The position numbers and the translations under genes were made by a program. A stretch of DNA of 64,000 nt from Plotosus lineatus (Eukaryota; Chordata; Actinopteri; Siluriformes; Plotosidae), in NCBI GenBank assembly GCA_024760905.1, contig CM045733.1:69192001-69256000 (forward strand). The letters run 5' to 3'. The notes beneath the pieces were generated by a model. That model had not been told where the DNA came from, did not search any database, and worked only from the letters and a program-made list of their open reading frames with translations. This document shows positions 43,934 to 56,045 of the stretch, piece by piece. Each line of letters opens with the position of its first letter. The first letter of the stretch is position 1.

Positions 43934-44956
43934 CAAACTGAAGCCATGCAGTTTTTGGAGTCATTTGCAGTCAGAACCCATCCAGCCGATGTTCTTCGTT
44001 GTCTACCATATCATCATTCCCCTTTAAACTTTAAATCCAGACTGTCGGACTTTGCAAAACCCAGACCGTTACATTACTGTTCATTACACTTTCCCTCTCC
44101 ACCTGTACTCGTATCCTTTTCAGTTTCTTCAAACATTTTATTCGACTTCGTTCCAGTTAGCTTTACTACAACATTTAGTTTCGCTTTAATTTTTACAAAA
44201 ATTCTTCTCTCTCTTTTTTTTTTTTTTTACCTCTCACCATACAGAGACCAGTCACTTAAACACGTCTCTTTCTCTGTGTCTCATCTTTCTCCACAGACGC
44301 CAGGTATCCGATACCTAGGCACTGCGAAGCACTTCTCATGCCTATGCCTATACTTGTCTACTAAATCTTGAAAGAGTATATGAATGACATTCCTGTACAA
44401 CTGTCAACACTACCCATAACTGCCTTGTAACTCAGATTTATGAGAAGGCACTCTCATGAAGGTCAGAAGTACAGTGCAACTGATAAATTGGACCAGCAGA
44501 CACTATATCCTGAGGTAATGTGTTGTCGTTCATTTTACTATTGAGGTATAAATGCATCACAGGCCTTTCAAATCCTTAACGCATCTTGCCATGCCCTAAA
44601 GGTCTATGGGGTGATGATTTAGGGCTTGGTTAGTCAGATAATAACTGCAGTACATGGTGGTGGTGGGGGGGGGGGGGGGGGATTCTGGGACATCTCTCTT
44701 AGGATGGCCATCAGCTGGATGTCCTACCACATTTAATGACGTTTATAGTGATTAAGATTCGGAGCATGTAGGGAAGACTTTATCATCTCTGTATTCCACC
44801 TTATTTCCAGAAGGAAATAAAACAGCTTCCCTCTACAGTTCTAACATATATCTTGACATTTATAGTAATATTATTATTAATTAATTTATTTATTTATTCA
44901 TTTCTAATAAATATGGGCTTGCCAACCAGATCTCACCAGCTCAAGGTCACTGAAAT
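43934..44956. other. Intergenic; poly-T and G run
   Basis: A T run lies at 44215-44229 and a G run at 44664-44681. No gene is recognised. Confidence 0.45.
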
Positions 44957-45195
44957 ACAAGGAGCCCTCGCTACTTCGCGCTTCAATTTATGCAGCTTCG
45001 TTGTTTTTTTGTTGTTGTTGTTTTTTAAATATTCATCAAATTGAAAAATAAGAAAATTACAGAAGAATATGGGAGAAAGTTAAGGAAAATGCCACAAAAC
45101 AAGGAACCCCAAAAGACAAAAAACAACCCAAAACCTCCCATCAAAACTAGTTACATTTTTGTGATGTGCGCATCTGAGTATATCTATGATATAGT
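44957..45195 (-). mobile_element. Tigger/pogo-like MITE, one end only
   Basis: CAAGGAGCCCTCGCTACTTC, then CTTCAATTTATGCAGCTTCG, match the reversed right end of the copy at 1701. The other half is missing. Confidence 0.7.
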
Positions 45196-45596
45196 GATCA
45201 AGTCTATTTTAACATTACCTTGGCTTCAGGGTTTGTTGTTTGTTTGTTAGTTTATTTGTTTGTCTGCTTGCTTGTATGTTCTGACAATTTATTGACATTT
45301 ATGTTATATTTGGAGCGTTGCTTCCATGTAATTCTTCCATGTATTCTGATATCTAACCTGATATACGGTATATATCGCACATTGCTTTGATGTCAGTATG
45401 ATATGTTCCTGTAGCTCTGACCTCCACTTTTTCATGTGTGGCTTATTTAGTAGCTATGTACAAGCTGGCCTTGTGAATAGTGTGTAATTTCATGAAGAAC
45501 AAGGGTTTGGGGCTTTTTTTTTTTCCGTAAAGAATGCCACAGCCAATACCAGCAACACTGTTATTGTCCATAATTTCATATGTTTTTGACATTTTG

Positions 45597-45676
45597 AGTG
45601 GGGTAATGGTGGCCTGTTGGTAAAGGGTGTTGGATCACTGATCCTAAGGTTGGGGGTTTGAGTCCCACTCTCCACA

Positions 45677-45740
<64 letters not shown>

Positions 45741-45980
45741 CCCAGTGCAGCTTACTGGGTTGTCAAAGGCCAGCTATGTCTCTCACTGGCTATGGTGAGA
45801 GGTTCATGTAAAAGAACCATGGTAAGAGTAGCTGCATGGCCATCAGCGTGTTTCTGCCCCTTGCTAAAGAGTTGTGTCAGGAAGGGCATAAAACCTATGC
45901 CAAATTAAACATGCGAATCAGATGATTTGCTGTGGCGACCCCTGAGAAAAAGGGGGGAAAAAAGCCGAAAGGAAAAGGGT
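45597..45980 (+). mobile_element. SINE-B copy with LINE-type tail and internal CA expansion
   Basis: The head TAATGGTGGCCTGTTGGTAA and GGTTTGAGTCCC are present. The usual ACTGTCCCCCC segment is replaced by a CA tract (45676-45737). The LINE-type tail is present. Confidence 0.85.
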
Positions 45981-47000
45981 GTTTGTTTCGAATACAGTGA
46001 GATGTGATCAACATCATGTTGCCTAACGAAACCATGCGAAGCTATATGATGTGCACCTGTTTAACCCCGTTCCAAGACTTGGTGTTGTCTGTAAACACGT
46101 GCCCCCTCAGTATGGTCCTTGAGACATCATCAGTTCTCCTTCAGTCTCTCTTTGATTTATCTCTTAATCTTCTACCTGCAATCGCACCAGCTGCTCATAG
46201 ATCCATGTGTCAGGAAGTCAATCAATGTGGTCATTGAAGGAGCTGTCACATGCAGGGGAGCTTTCTGGAATACACTGACATGATCATAATTTCTCAGCCC
46301 ATCCATATTATAGCCTTAGAACTGGCCTTGTATGGTGTACAACAGAAAATGGGAACTCTTGAATATTATAACTGGAGTGCACTTTAGAAATTTTCAGATT
46401 GTATTTACTTTTAATAAAGTGTTAATTTTTCTGGTCTAGAAATCAGCTCTGTCTCAATCAGGAACAAGTTGTACCCTTTTGTACAGATGGAGTGAATTGA
46501 AAGAGGGGAGTGGTAAGGTTTGGCATTGCTTTAATTTTGGTTACTATTAGTCTCACAAAGAAGAGTTCTTAGGATGGGGTTTTAGGGGCATGTATATAAA
46601 TTTGACTGTGTAAACGGTGTACATAATTAGATTCACAGTGTGCTGTAACTCGTGTCACATGGTATGACTCGGCTGTAAGGGGGTCTGGAAACTTCGAGAT
46701 GGACCTGGTTGCGCATGTGCCCTGGTGGCAGGTAAGGTGATTCAGAAACTTCGAGAATGGAACTTTCCAGAACTTTGGGGAGGTTATATTAAGGACTTGG
46801 TGCCGACTGGCCGATTGCCAAAGTCCATCGTCCACGCTCGCCCACAGCCCACGTGAGGATTTCAATCATTTGTTTCAGTTATACGCAGGATTCCAAGCCT
46901 TTTGTATTTCCAAGGCTTGTGTTATGGACCTCTGTTACATATGCCTACCTTTGTTAAGCATATTACTGTATTTTTTTTATTCTATTGTAGTTTTAGGAGG
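45981..47000. other. Intergenic, no recognised feature
   Basis: It looks mostly unique. The short open frames here have no recognisable product. Confidence 0.4.
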
Positions 47001-47355
47001 GCAGCATGGTGATGTAGTGGTTAGCCCGTTCGCCTCACATCAAGAAAGCCTGGGTTCGATTCTCAGGTTCGTGCCTTTCTGTGTGGAGTTTGCATGTTTT
47101 ACCCAAGCTTGTGTGGGTTTCCTCTGAGTGCTCCGGTTTCATCCTACAGTCTAAAAACATGTACTGTAGGCTAGTTAGTGATTCCCAATTGCCCCTATGT
47201 GTGAGTGTAAATTGTTGTTTGTGTGTTGGCCCTGTCATGGTCTGGCAAGTTGTTTAGGGTGTACCACAGCTTTGCCCAAAGTCAGCTGAGATAGGCACTA
47301 GCGTCCATGTCACTCTCTTTTTAAGATTTAGTGACTTAGAAATTTAAAATATGAA
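47001..47355 (+). mobile_element. SINE-A copy, near complete
   Basis: It has GGCAGCATGGTGATGTAGTG, box B GGGTTCGATTCTC and the full body. It ends in a degraded TTTAGTGACTTAG and ATGAATGA tail. Confidence 0.85.
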
Positions 47356-47392
47356 TGAATTATAGCTTTAGTATTATAACTCAATACAGTGG

Positions 47393-48088
47393 TACCTCAC
47401 TTTACGAAATTAATCCGTACCAGAGCCTTTTTTGAAACCTGCATTTTTCGTAAATCGAACCGCATTTTACATGTAAAATGCGTGATTCGTTCCAAGGCTC
47501 TCAATACTACCCTATAAACTCTTTAAAAATTATTAAAGCATACCTTTCACGACCTCATTCTGCTTCAATATCATACCGATGGTAGACGGGTTTGGCCATA
47601 TTCCTTTGTGATATCATCACTCGAGGCAGTTTCTTCTTCTCACTTGTACCGGAAATAACACACATGTATGTGCGTGTGCGTGTGTGTGCACGTCTGTGTT
47701 GACCGTGTCTTCTTAGCAGAGTTATAATCTTACAAATGTTTATGGAAGGTTAAAAGCCTGAGTCAAGAAATAAAGCATAAAACAACAGTACTAACTGTCC
47801 TTTACACGAAAAGCATCATGGTAGATTCAGCTCCATAATAGGCAATGGGAGGTAGCTGCGTCATTCCTCCTGGCCAGTGGGATCCCTGTCCAAGATGGCG
47901 TCAGGTGGACCTGTCCAAGATGGCGCTCGAGTGAAGAGACATGAACGACAGCTCAGTTGTTAGCCAATGGGAGGCCAGTGGGGCGGCATGTTTGAACGTC
48001 ATTGATGGGAGAGCAGCTCGTGCATTGTTTGAATGGCGTGTTTTAATGTTTGAAGGGTGCGTTTGAATTTTTCAGATGGCGCTTTCAT
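47393..48088 (-). mobile_element. pogo/Tigger-like element remnant
   Basis: It starts TACAGTGGTACCTCACTTTACG, like the copy at 5332. The far part (TTCTTAGCAGAGTTATAATC to CAGATGGCGCTTTCAT) is the reverse complement of 14270-14640. The transposase frame is lost. It is cut at 48088 by a Tigger-like MITE piece. Confidence 0.7.
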
Positions 48089-48312
48089 AACCCCTCGCTT
48101 TCCGCAGTTAATTGGGACCGAGATCCCAACGCGACCATCGAAATCCGCGAAGTAGGATCACCCCCCCAACCCCCCCATTGACATATATGTACATGTATAG
48201 TATATAATATCAATAAATACACATTCAATGCCATAAATGCTTATAATAACAATCAAACATTCAAAAATAATGCATAAGAAGTAAATAAAATATTAATACA
48301 CACATATACAGA
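48089..48312 (+). mobile_element. Tigger/pogo-like MITE, left half
   Basis: It has ACCCCTCGCTTTCCGCAGTT and the AT-rich interior up to ACACACATATACAGA. It then joins directly to LINE sequence. Confidence 0.75.
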
Positions 48313-49184
48313 TTCTCTTTGGTCTTCCTCTAGACCTTCTGCCTGGTAGTTCCAACCTCAGCATCCTACTACCAATATACTCACTATCCCTCCTCTGTAC
48401 TTGTCCAAACCATCTCAATCTTGCCTCTCTGACTTTGTCTCCAAAACCTTCGTACATGTGCTGTCTCTGTGATGTGCTCATTCCTGATCCTATCCATCCT
48501 CGTTACTCCCAGAGAGAACCTCAACATTTTCATCTCTGCTGCCTCCACCTCTGCGTCCTGTCTTTTCCCCAGGGCCACAGTTTCTAAACCATACAACATC
48601 GTTGGCCTCAACACTGTCTTGTACACTTTTCCTTTCATTCTTGCCGATACCTTCCTATCACACATCACATCGGACACTTTCTCCAACCATTCCAACCTGC
48701 CTGCACACGCTTCTTCACCTCTTTTCCACACTCTCCGTTGCTCTGGATTGTTGAGCCTAAGTACTTAAAATCCTCCACCTTCTTTATCTCTGCTCCCTGG
48801 AACCTCACCGTTCCTCTTGGGTCCTTGTCGTTCACACACATGTATTCTGTCTTAGTGAGGCTAACCTTCATTCCTCTCCTTTCCAGGGCATACCTCCACC
48901 TCTCTAGATTTTCCTGCACTTGTTCTCTGCTCTCACTACAGATCACAATGTCATCTTCAAACATCATAGTCCATGGAGATTCTTGTTTAACCTCGTCTGT
49001 CAGCCTGTCCATCACCATAGCAAACAAGAAGGGCCTCAGAGCTGACCCTTGATGCAGTCCCATCTCCACCTTGAACTCTTCTGTCACACCGACAGCACAC
49101 CTCACAACTGTCTTACATCTCTCATACATGTCCTGCACCACTCTAACATACTTCTCTGCCACTCCAGACTTCCTCATGCAATAC
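48313..49184 (-). pseudogene. RTE-like LINE internal fragment
   Basis: The minus-strand translation spans RT motifs from MRKSGVAEKYVRVVQDMYER and GLHQGSALRPFLF to the C-terminal EYIGSRMLRLELPGR segment, with two frame changes near 48690 and 48420. The catalytic FADD is changed to FEDD (about 48954-48965 on the minus strand). Both the 5' part and the last 100 or so bases are missing. Confidence 0.88.
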
Positions 49185-49224
49185 TAGCCTAGAGGTTAAT
49201 TGGACCTCCTATTTATATCATAGA

Positions 49225-49500
49225 TATCAGTATGCTATCCAGGATAGCAATGTACTCAGTGGTCCTTAGTTCGAATCCCATTCCTCACAAGCATGTTTCG
49301 GTTTGGAATTTGAGGTTTCCTATGGGTATTCTGGTTTTCTTCCACAGTTCAAAGACATTTACATTAGGGTAACTGGATATTCTCAATTGCCTCTAGGTGT
49401 GAATGTGAGTGTGAAATAGGTTTGAGTGTTGGGCCTGCGATGGCCTGGCAAATCTTTCAGGGTGTTTACATGGAGTCAACTGGGAGATTGTATCCAACTT
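49225..49500 (+). mobile_element. Degenerate SINE-A
   Basis: It has box-B-like TTAGTTCGAATCCCATTCC, TTCTTCCACAGTTCAAAGAC and GGGCCTGCGATGGCCTGGCA blocks. Confidence 0.65.
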
Positions 49501-50869
49501 GTATGTGTATAAAGATAAACGTCAAATCCTGCTTATCTCGCCTGTCTCTTTGATGGACGTGTCAAGCAGATTGGCTCCACTGATGCAGAAATGCATTCCA
49601 TTAGCAAACAGAGCTACCACCTGTGCCAAAGCCACCTCTGGCAATCAGGTATTGCTGATTTCTCTTAACAAAGCCAGAGGAAAACATATTTATGATTGCA
49701 GTGACTCTACACTGGACTGTTGAAAGAAATGAGGTGGGTCATCTCTATAGTCCATATTGTTTGTCTTTTTCCAAACCAGCCCTGTTTTGTTAAACACTTC
49801 CTCCGTTGGTTTTGTGGGTTGCCATTTATTTATTTACAGCAAATAAAATCTCAAAAAAATGCCCCAGCTGTTTTTCCCAAAGAATTTCGCCCTGGGTTAT
49901 TTTTGCACATTGTGTTGTTGACAAAGTGCTGACACTGCGGTGAAACTAACAAAGCCAGGAATGGAGAATGGAGGAAGATGTGGTCGGGCTGTAATAGTGC
50001 ATGATGAATCTGTAATGTCGTAAGATATGTGTACTTAGCACTCACAAAGTAAGACTTGTTTTCCTAACAGTTTATTCGTGTAAATGCTCCACTTGAGTTA
50101 GCTAAGTAGCTAATCACACACTTCCAAAGAAGAAATAATCTGTTTTCCTGAAGAACATTCCATCCCTGGTTTATCTAACATCTTTGATGCAGTCGCTGAT
50201 AAACTTGGTGCGTGTTGCACTCAAGTTGTGTTTGAGTTTCATCACTTACAGTGGAATGTGTGTGGTGGTGACTGCTCTGCCATCTGTCGGACATTCTGCA
50301 CCTGCTGGATTGCATGACAAGGCCAAGTTTCCTGACCTTTTTCTAATACGTACACCTGATTTACAGCACATTAAACCAAGCTTCAGACTATACTCAATAT
50401 GATAACAATGTGTGGCCGTTCAGTGACTCTAGTTCGCATGGTGCCATTTGTGTGCAATCGTTCCATTAGCAAAGTTCAAAAGCATTCAGAGCTTTAATGC
50501 TTATTCATGCTCTCAGATCATTAACTTGTTTATCATTCATACTCTTCCTTCAAGCATGGGTGTTCCTTTTGGTCTAGAGGAATTTATCTCGCACAAATAT
50601 ACTGATTATTCACAGGGTTTAAACACAAAAGCTTTACAGACGGTTCAATACATGACATCTATGCAAGTACGTCATAATTTCATAAAGGAATCCTGGTAAT
50701 GTTTGCAGCAGTTACATTATGTAATGTTCATCATTGTTGAAATAAGGACAGAAACAGGCCCTATGCAGCTGCTGCAGGGAGCGGAGCTGATCTGTCAATG
50801 TGTGGGCATGTTTTTATATTTTGCTGGAGAACAAATATCCTAGCAAGGATGGGAATATCGGGAATTTAC
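49501..50869. other. Intergenic, mostly unique sequence
   Basis: No repeat family is recognised. The reading frames of 60-80 codons have no recognisable domain. Confidence 0.4.
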
Positions 50870-51055
50870 AGCGTTTGGTAAATGCTTTTTTTTTTATCCA
50901 GAGTGACTTACAATTATCTTTTTTAATACCACTGAGCAATTGATGGTTAAGGGGCTTTCTCAAGGGTACAACAGAGGTGATGGGTGAGGATTGAACCACT
51001 GACCTTTAGATTAGCAACCCATTGTCTTTTCCACTAAGCCACCACTGCCCTGTTT
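50870..51055 (-). mobile_element. tRNA-derived SINE with L2/V-SINE-type tail
   Basis: The reversed tail (TTGGTAAATGC, then ATCCAGAGTGACTTACAAT) is followed by the reversed body and head (GAACCACTGACCTTTAGATT to AAGCCACCACTGCCC). Confidence 0.75.
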
Positions 51056-51149
51056 TGAGCAGCAATCATAATAAACAAAAATAACCCATCCATGTAAGGT
51101 TAGATGTTGATGTAGCATTATTTAATTGCATTAATTATAATGTCATATA

Positions 51150-51181
<32 letters not shown>

Positions 51182-52494
51182 CACGTGTCCATCCAAGTAC
51201 ATGGTTATCTCTAGCTGTGATCAAGCTCAATCTGGAGTGAAAGACATCCAATCCCACGTCACACTCCAGACTTAGCCATCTGGTCCAGACACCCAGTCCT
51301 GTGCATTTCTCTTGGATGCTCAATCTGTATGAACCACCTCATAAACTCTGTAAGCAGGGATAATCAGCATGGCAAAAGCTCCAAATGAGAACAGATTAAT
51401 GGTGGCACAGCACCATCAGCTTTGCTTACACAACAGTAGCTAGTGGACGGTAGAATATTATCCAAGATTGAAAAGATTAACACAGAAGAAGCTCTGAAAG
51501 TGCTTAAACTTAAACACACATGCAAACGTAATTATATTCAATTCTGTTCATTTTGCAATGATATAATTTGGCCCTAGCTCTATATTTTTTCCAATCTACG
51601 CCATCCGCCTCATCATTTGTTAAAATGGTCGAGAACAAAGCAGATGAGGATTATTGTAGCCAGAGCAGAGCTCCTTTACCCCCCTTTTATCCCCAACCCT
51701 ACATTTTTTTTTTCTTACCAGATGGCATGTATCTGGAAGATATTTATCTGAATATAAACACATTACATATTTTCCACCTACTCGCTTCCCAGACCATGAA
51801 GGCCTGCCACATCCCACTCAACAGTCCTGCAGACATTTTACTATGCAGTGTTATGAATCATCAATTATCTAATTTAGTCACAAATGAAAATAAACACCTT
51901 CCTATTTTTAGATGTCATACATTATGCAATGTGTACAATATGAGTGTAATGAGGGACGCTATAAGGCAAAGTTTTTGTATCTAGATACAGGGATGGAACT
52001 TGTGTGTGTGCGTGCGTGCATGCGCGCGCATGAATGGGGCGTGGGGAGGGGTATGGAAAAAAAAATAGATTTTCCATTACTTTAATATTATATAACTCTC
52101 TGATTGCATAACTTTCTGATGTCCTGTCCCAAGAAAGAAAGAGCATTAAGACTATATACTGGGCTCTTCTTATTTTTCTTTTTATAGTCTTTGCTACTTT
52201 TAAAAAAAAATGTCCTTGTGAACTGTAAGTTTTTCAGCCCATTGTTCTTCCTAGTTGCATCTACACATGGCTCATCCATTGACATATAGCATACTAAAAT
52301 ATTTTTAATAAATTAATTTGGTAATCTTTCTCTTTCTCCCCTCCTAGCCACTAGTGAGAGTCGTGTGCTGATATATGGTGCAGAATTTGCAGTAAATACT
52401 GATGTCATTTCATGAACGGTGATGGATTATTTGGGTTGGCAAAATAAAACAAAGTCTCTATTGTGCTCAGTTCACGTGTAGATTACAGAATGAT
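51056..52494. other. Intergenic; TG repeat
   Basis: The TG run spans 51151-51182. The rest is unclassified and no gene is recognised. Confidence 0.4.
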
Positions 52495-52498
52495 ATTC

Positions 52499-52718
52499 AG
52501 TGCAGCTAACTGGGTTATCAAAGGCTGGCCATGTCTCTCACCGTCTCTGGTGAGAGGCTGTAAAAGAACCATTGCTGACTTTCGTCAAAAGAAGGCTTCA
52601 TGGCCGTCAGCGTGTTTCTGCCCTGCAATGGCCTGGCGAGCTGTGCGGGGTGTACTCTGTCCTTGCCAAGGGTCGGCTGAGATGGGCACTAGCCTCCCCT
52701 AATTAGAATTAAGCAGTT
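52499..52718 (+). mobile_element. 5'-truncated SINE-B
   Basis: It runs from AGTGCAGCTAACTGGGTTAT through the SINE-B body. The GAATGA-type tail ends at AATTAAGCAGTTCAGATA. Confidence 0.8.
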
Positions 52719-52778
52719 CAGATATTCTTTGCTATTTTACATGATTAACAGATGCAGTTGTGTCCCAGGGTGCACCTG

Positions 52779-53157
52779 TTCTTCTTCTTTTCCTTTCGAC
52801 TGTTCCCTTCAGGGGTCGCCACAGCAAATCATCTGCCTCCATCTCACCCTGTCCTCTGCATCTTCTTCTCTTACGCCAACAACCTTCATGTCCTTCTTCA
52901 CCACATCCATAAATCTTCTCTTTGGTCTTCCTCTAGGCCTTCTGCCTGGTAGTTCCAACCTCAGCATCCTACTGCCAATACTCACTATCCCTCCTCTGTA
53001 CATGTCCAAACCATCTCAATCTAGCCTCTCTGACTTTGTCTCGAAAACTCTTATCCATCCTTGTTACTCCCAAAGAGGACCTCAACATTTTCATCTCTGC
53101 TACCTCCAGCTCTGCGTCCTGTCTTTTCCTCAGTGCCACTGTTTCTAAACCATACAT
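52779..53157 (-). mobile_element. RTE-like LINE 3' fragment with internal deletion
   Basis: The reversed tail (TTCTTCTTCTTTTCCTTTCG) leads into the C-terminal codons (CCGDP end). About 35 bases are deleted near 53046. It ends in the GLETVAL region. Confidence 0.88.
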
Positions 53158-53591
53158 CAAAACCATAGTTCTGTTTTATTCTACATCATATTCATAGAAT
53201 CTTTTACATTTGATTGTTTCTTGATCAGAAATGCTGAAGATCCCTACCTGTAAAGGATATAGGAATGTGATTGGATTAAGATGTGCAGACCACGGTACTT
53301 TGCTAAATGTCAGTGTTACCATAGAAAGGATTCATAAAGCCTTTAATTAGCTGTACCAGGTTTTGGTTCAGGAGGAGGTCCAGAAATACTGACCTTTCCT
53401 TTTTTTTTTTTTTTTTTTTTTTTGCAGCTGGTGTGATTTTTCAAAGCACAAGGATTCAATGATTTCCTTGAATCTTAGAACAACATCGACCCTGGCTAAT
53501 AATTTTAGTTCTATCAGCTTTTCCATAAAGAAAGGCATTTCATAACTTTGCAGAAAAGTTGATTTTATTTATTATTCTACTCACCAGCAAT

Positions 53592-54297
53592 TGTACAGTT
53601 GTGTTCAAAATAATAGCAGTATGTTTAAAAAAGTCAATAAAGATCAAAATCATTACAATAGTTTTATTTCCATACATACAAATGCACCAGGAACACAACA
53701 CACTCTATTACAAATCAGAACATGAAGAAAAATCTCCAATTTGTGTTATTCCTTTAAATCAATTAAAGAAAAGTGAATATTAGACTGTTTAAAAAAATAG
53801 CAGTGTCTGCATTTCTTTTTTACAAACTCAAACATTCACTGTATAAACTGAAAATGCTGTACGTTTTTGTTTTCCTGTGAATCACTGAACTAATATTTAG
53901 TTGTATAATCACTGTTTCTGAGAACTGCTTCACATCTGTCTTGCATGAAGTCAACCAACTTCTGGCACCGGTGAACAGGTTATCCAGCCCAGGATGATTA
54001 GACCACATTCCACAGTTCTTCTGTCTTTCTTGGTTTTGCCTCAGACGCTACATTTTTGATGTCATCCCACATATTTTCTATTGGTTTGGGCTGCTGCTCC
54101 ATAACACCAATCCTTTTGGTCTAGAACCAAGATGTTTCCCCTTTACTGGTGTGTTTGGGGTCGTTGTCTTGTTGGAACACCCACATCTTCAATTATTCAG
54201 ATGTATTCAAACTGATCCATGATCCCTGGGATGCAATAAATAGGCTCTACACCATCTTATGAGAAACATCCCCATATCATGATGCTTGTGCCATGTA
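53592..54297 (-). pseudogene. Tc1/mariner-like transposon remnant
   Basis: The left end ACAGTTGTGTTCAAAATAAT is a Tc1-like terminal repeat. The interior at 53930-54290 reads on the minus strand like the end of a Tc1-like transposase, with many stops. It is cut at 54297 by a hAT fragment. Confidence 0.65.
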
Positions 54298-54490
54298 ATT
54301 GAGCATCCTCTACAGTAGGTGGCAGTGGCACTCTCACTGTGTTCCCTGTGGTGTATGGAAAAAGGTAAACATATGAAGTGCAGCAAACACTATTTATAGT
54401 CATGCGTGGGGCGCTGAGGGTGGCGTGAAATGTATTTTTTTTCTTCCTATAGGAGGCATCACAGAAAATGATTGACAAACACGGCACAAG
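54298..54490 (+). mobile_element. hAT MITE fragment
   Basis: TAGGTGGCAGTGGCACTCTC and ATATGAAGTGCAGCAAAC match 42829-42912. GGCATCACAGAAAATGATTG matches the right end of that family. Confidence 0.65.
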
Positions 54491-54667
54491 GCATTCTCGA
54501 AGCGCAGAGGAATACACGTGGAAGAATACAAAGGCTAATCGGCCCTGAAAAGCCACTTCCCCAGCAGAGCTCGTAAATCAAAATTTTGCTTGTTGGATGG
54601 GGCAGATTTTTTTGAGGGCTCGAAGCTCGTGTCATGGAAAAGTCATTATAAAAGACACTCAAGGTAC

Positions 54668-54685
54668 CTGTGTGTGTGTATGTGT

Positions 54686-54728
<43 letters not shown>

Positions 54729-54742
54729 TGTGTGTGTGTGTG

Positions 54743-54820
<78 letters not shown>
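54668..54820. repeat. TG and TA microsatellite
   Basis: A TG tract is followed by about 64 bases of TA. It directly abuts the Tigger-like MITE at 54821. Confidence 0.95.
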
Positions 54821-55294
54821 CAGGGATCCCTCACTTTCCATGGTTAATGGGGACCAAGATCCCCCCCCCCTGCGACTGCTGATTTCTGCGAAGTAGGATC
54901 AACCCCCCTGACTGATGTATATGTATATGTGTATATAATATCAATAAACATAAAATAATCATATTTAATGCTATAAATGCTTATAATAACAATTAAACTT
55001 TCAAAAATAATGCATACGATGTAAATAAAAATACACACACATACAGACACATGCGCACACAGTCAGATGCGTACCTCATATAAAAATGTAAGTATTTTTG
55101 ATGGGGGTTTGGGTTGTTTAAATGTTTAATTGTTATTATAAGCATTTATACCTTTTGAATATGAATTTATTGATATTATATAACATATAAATGCATGTAT
55201 ACGTCAGTCAGGAGGGGTTGATCCTACTTCGCGAAATTCGACTGTAGCGGGGGGATCTCGGTCCCAATTAAGTGCGGAAAGTGAGGGATCCCTG
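54821..55294. mobile_element. Fold-back Tigger/pogo-like MITE
   Basis: It starts CAGGGATCCCTCACTTTCCA and ends GCGGAAAGTGAGGGATCCCTG, flanked by TA. Both arms derive from the same (left) end: TATTGATATTATATAACATA near 55168 is the inverted match of the AT-rich interior near 54940. Confidence 0.8.
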
Positions 55295-55308
55295 TATGTA
55301 TGATATAA

Positions 55309-55349
<41 letters not shown>

Positions 55350-55848
55350 AAGGTGGATGGACTATAACAGTAAAAGACTGTGTCCTGTTCCACTTTTGTC
55401 AGTCAAGAACAGGAATCACATTTAATTAAACTTATAAAGTAGATTATATTGACACATGTGTATGGACATTTACCTGTATGTATTACATTTATTTGTGGGC
55501 CTTCCCTAAGAAGTTCTGCCTTGAAGCAGGAAGCACATAATTGTGTAAAATGCCTTTGTATGCTGAAGCACAGTGAAGCCTATTTCCTGGAACTAAGAGA
55601 CCAAAACCTTTTCCCGAATGAAATGCCCCTGTACACATAGTGCGGTCCATGATGACATCGTTTGCCAAGTTCCAAGTGAAAGAACTGAAGAGCCCTGACC
55701 TCACCTCACATTCGGATGAATTGGAATGACACATTCCGAAATCTAGTGGAAAGCTTTTCCAGAAGAGTGGAGAGTATTCTAAAAGAAATCAGAGAATGAA
55801 ATCTGAAGTGCTGTTTTTTATAACACTTATATGGTTTCAATGGGCATA
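55295..55848. other. Intergenic; TG repeat
   Basis: The TG run spans 55317-55346. The rest is unclassified. Confidence 0.4.
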
Positions 55849-56045
55849 CACACACAACCACACACACACATTCACACCCACACATTCGGGCAATTTGGAA
55901 CAGCCAATAGGTGGATATGTGCATATCTTTGGACTGTGGGGTAAAACCAGAGTGCCAGGAGGAAACCCATGCAAGCACAGGGAGAATATAAGAACCCCAC
56001 AGAAATGCCCCAATCCTGGGATCCGAACCCAGGAACCACTGAAGA
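55849..56045 (-). mobile_element. SINE-A 5' two-thirds
   Basis: It has GGGCAATTTGGAACAGCCAA, then CTTTGGACTGTGGGG, then reversed box-B-like ATCCGAACCCAGGA. Confidence 0.75.

Noticed and set aside
46004..46237. Possible small gene
   Set aside because: It is a 77-codon frame with no recognised domain, splice context or homology; it is likely chance.
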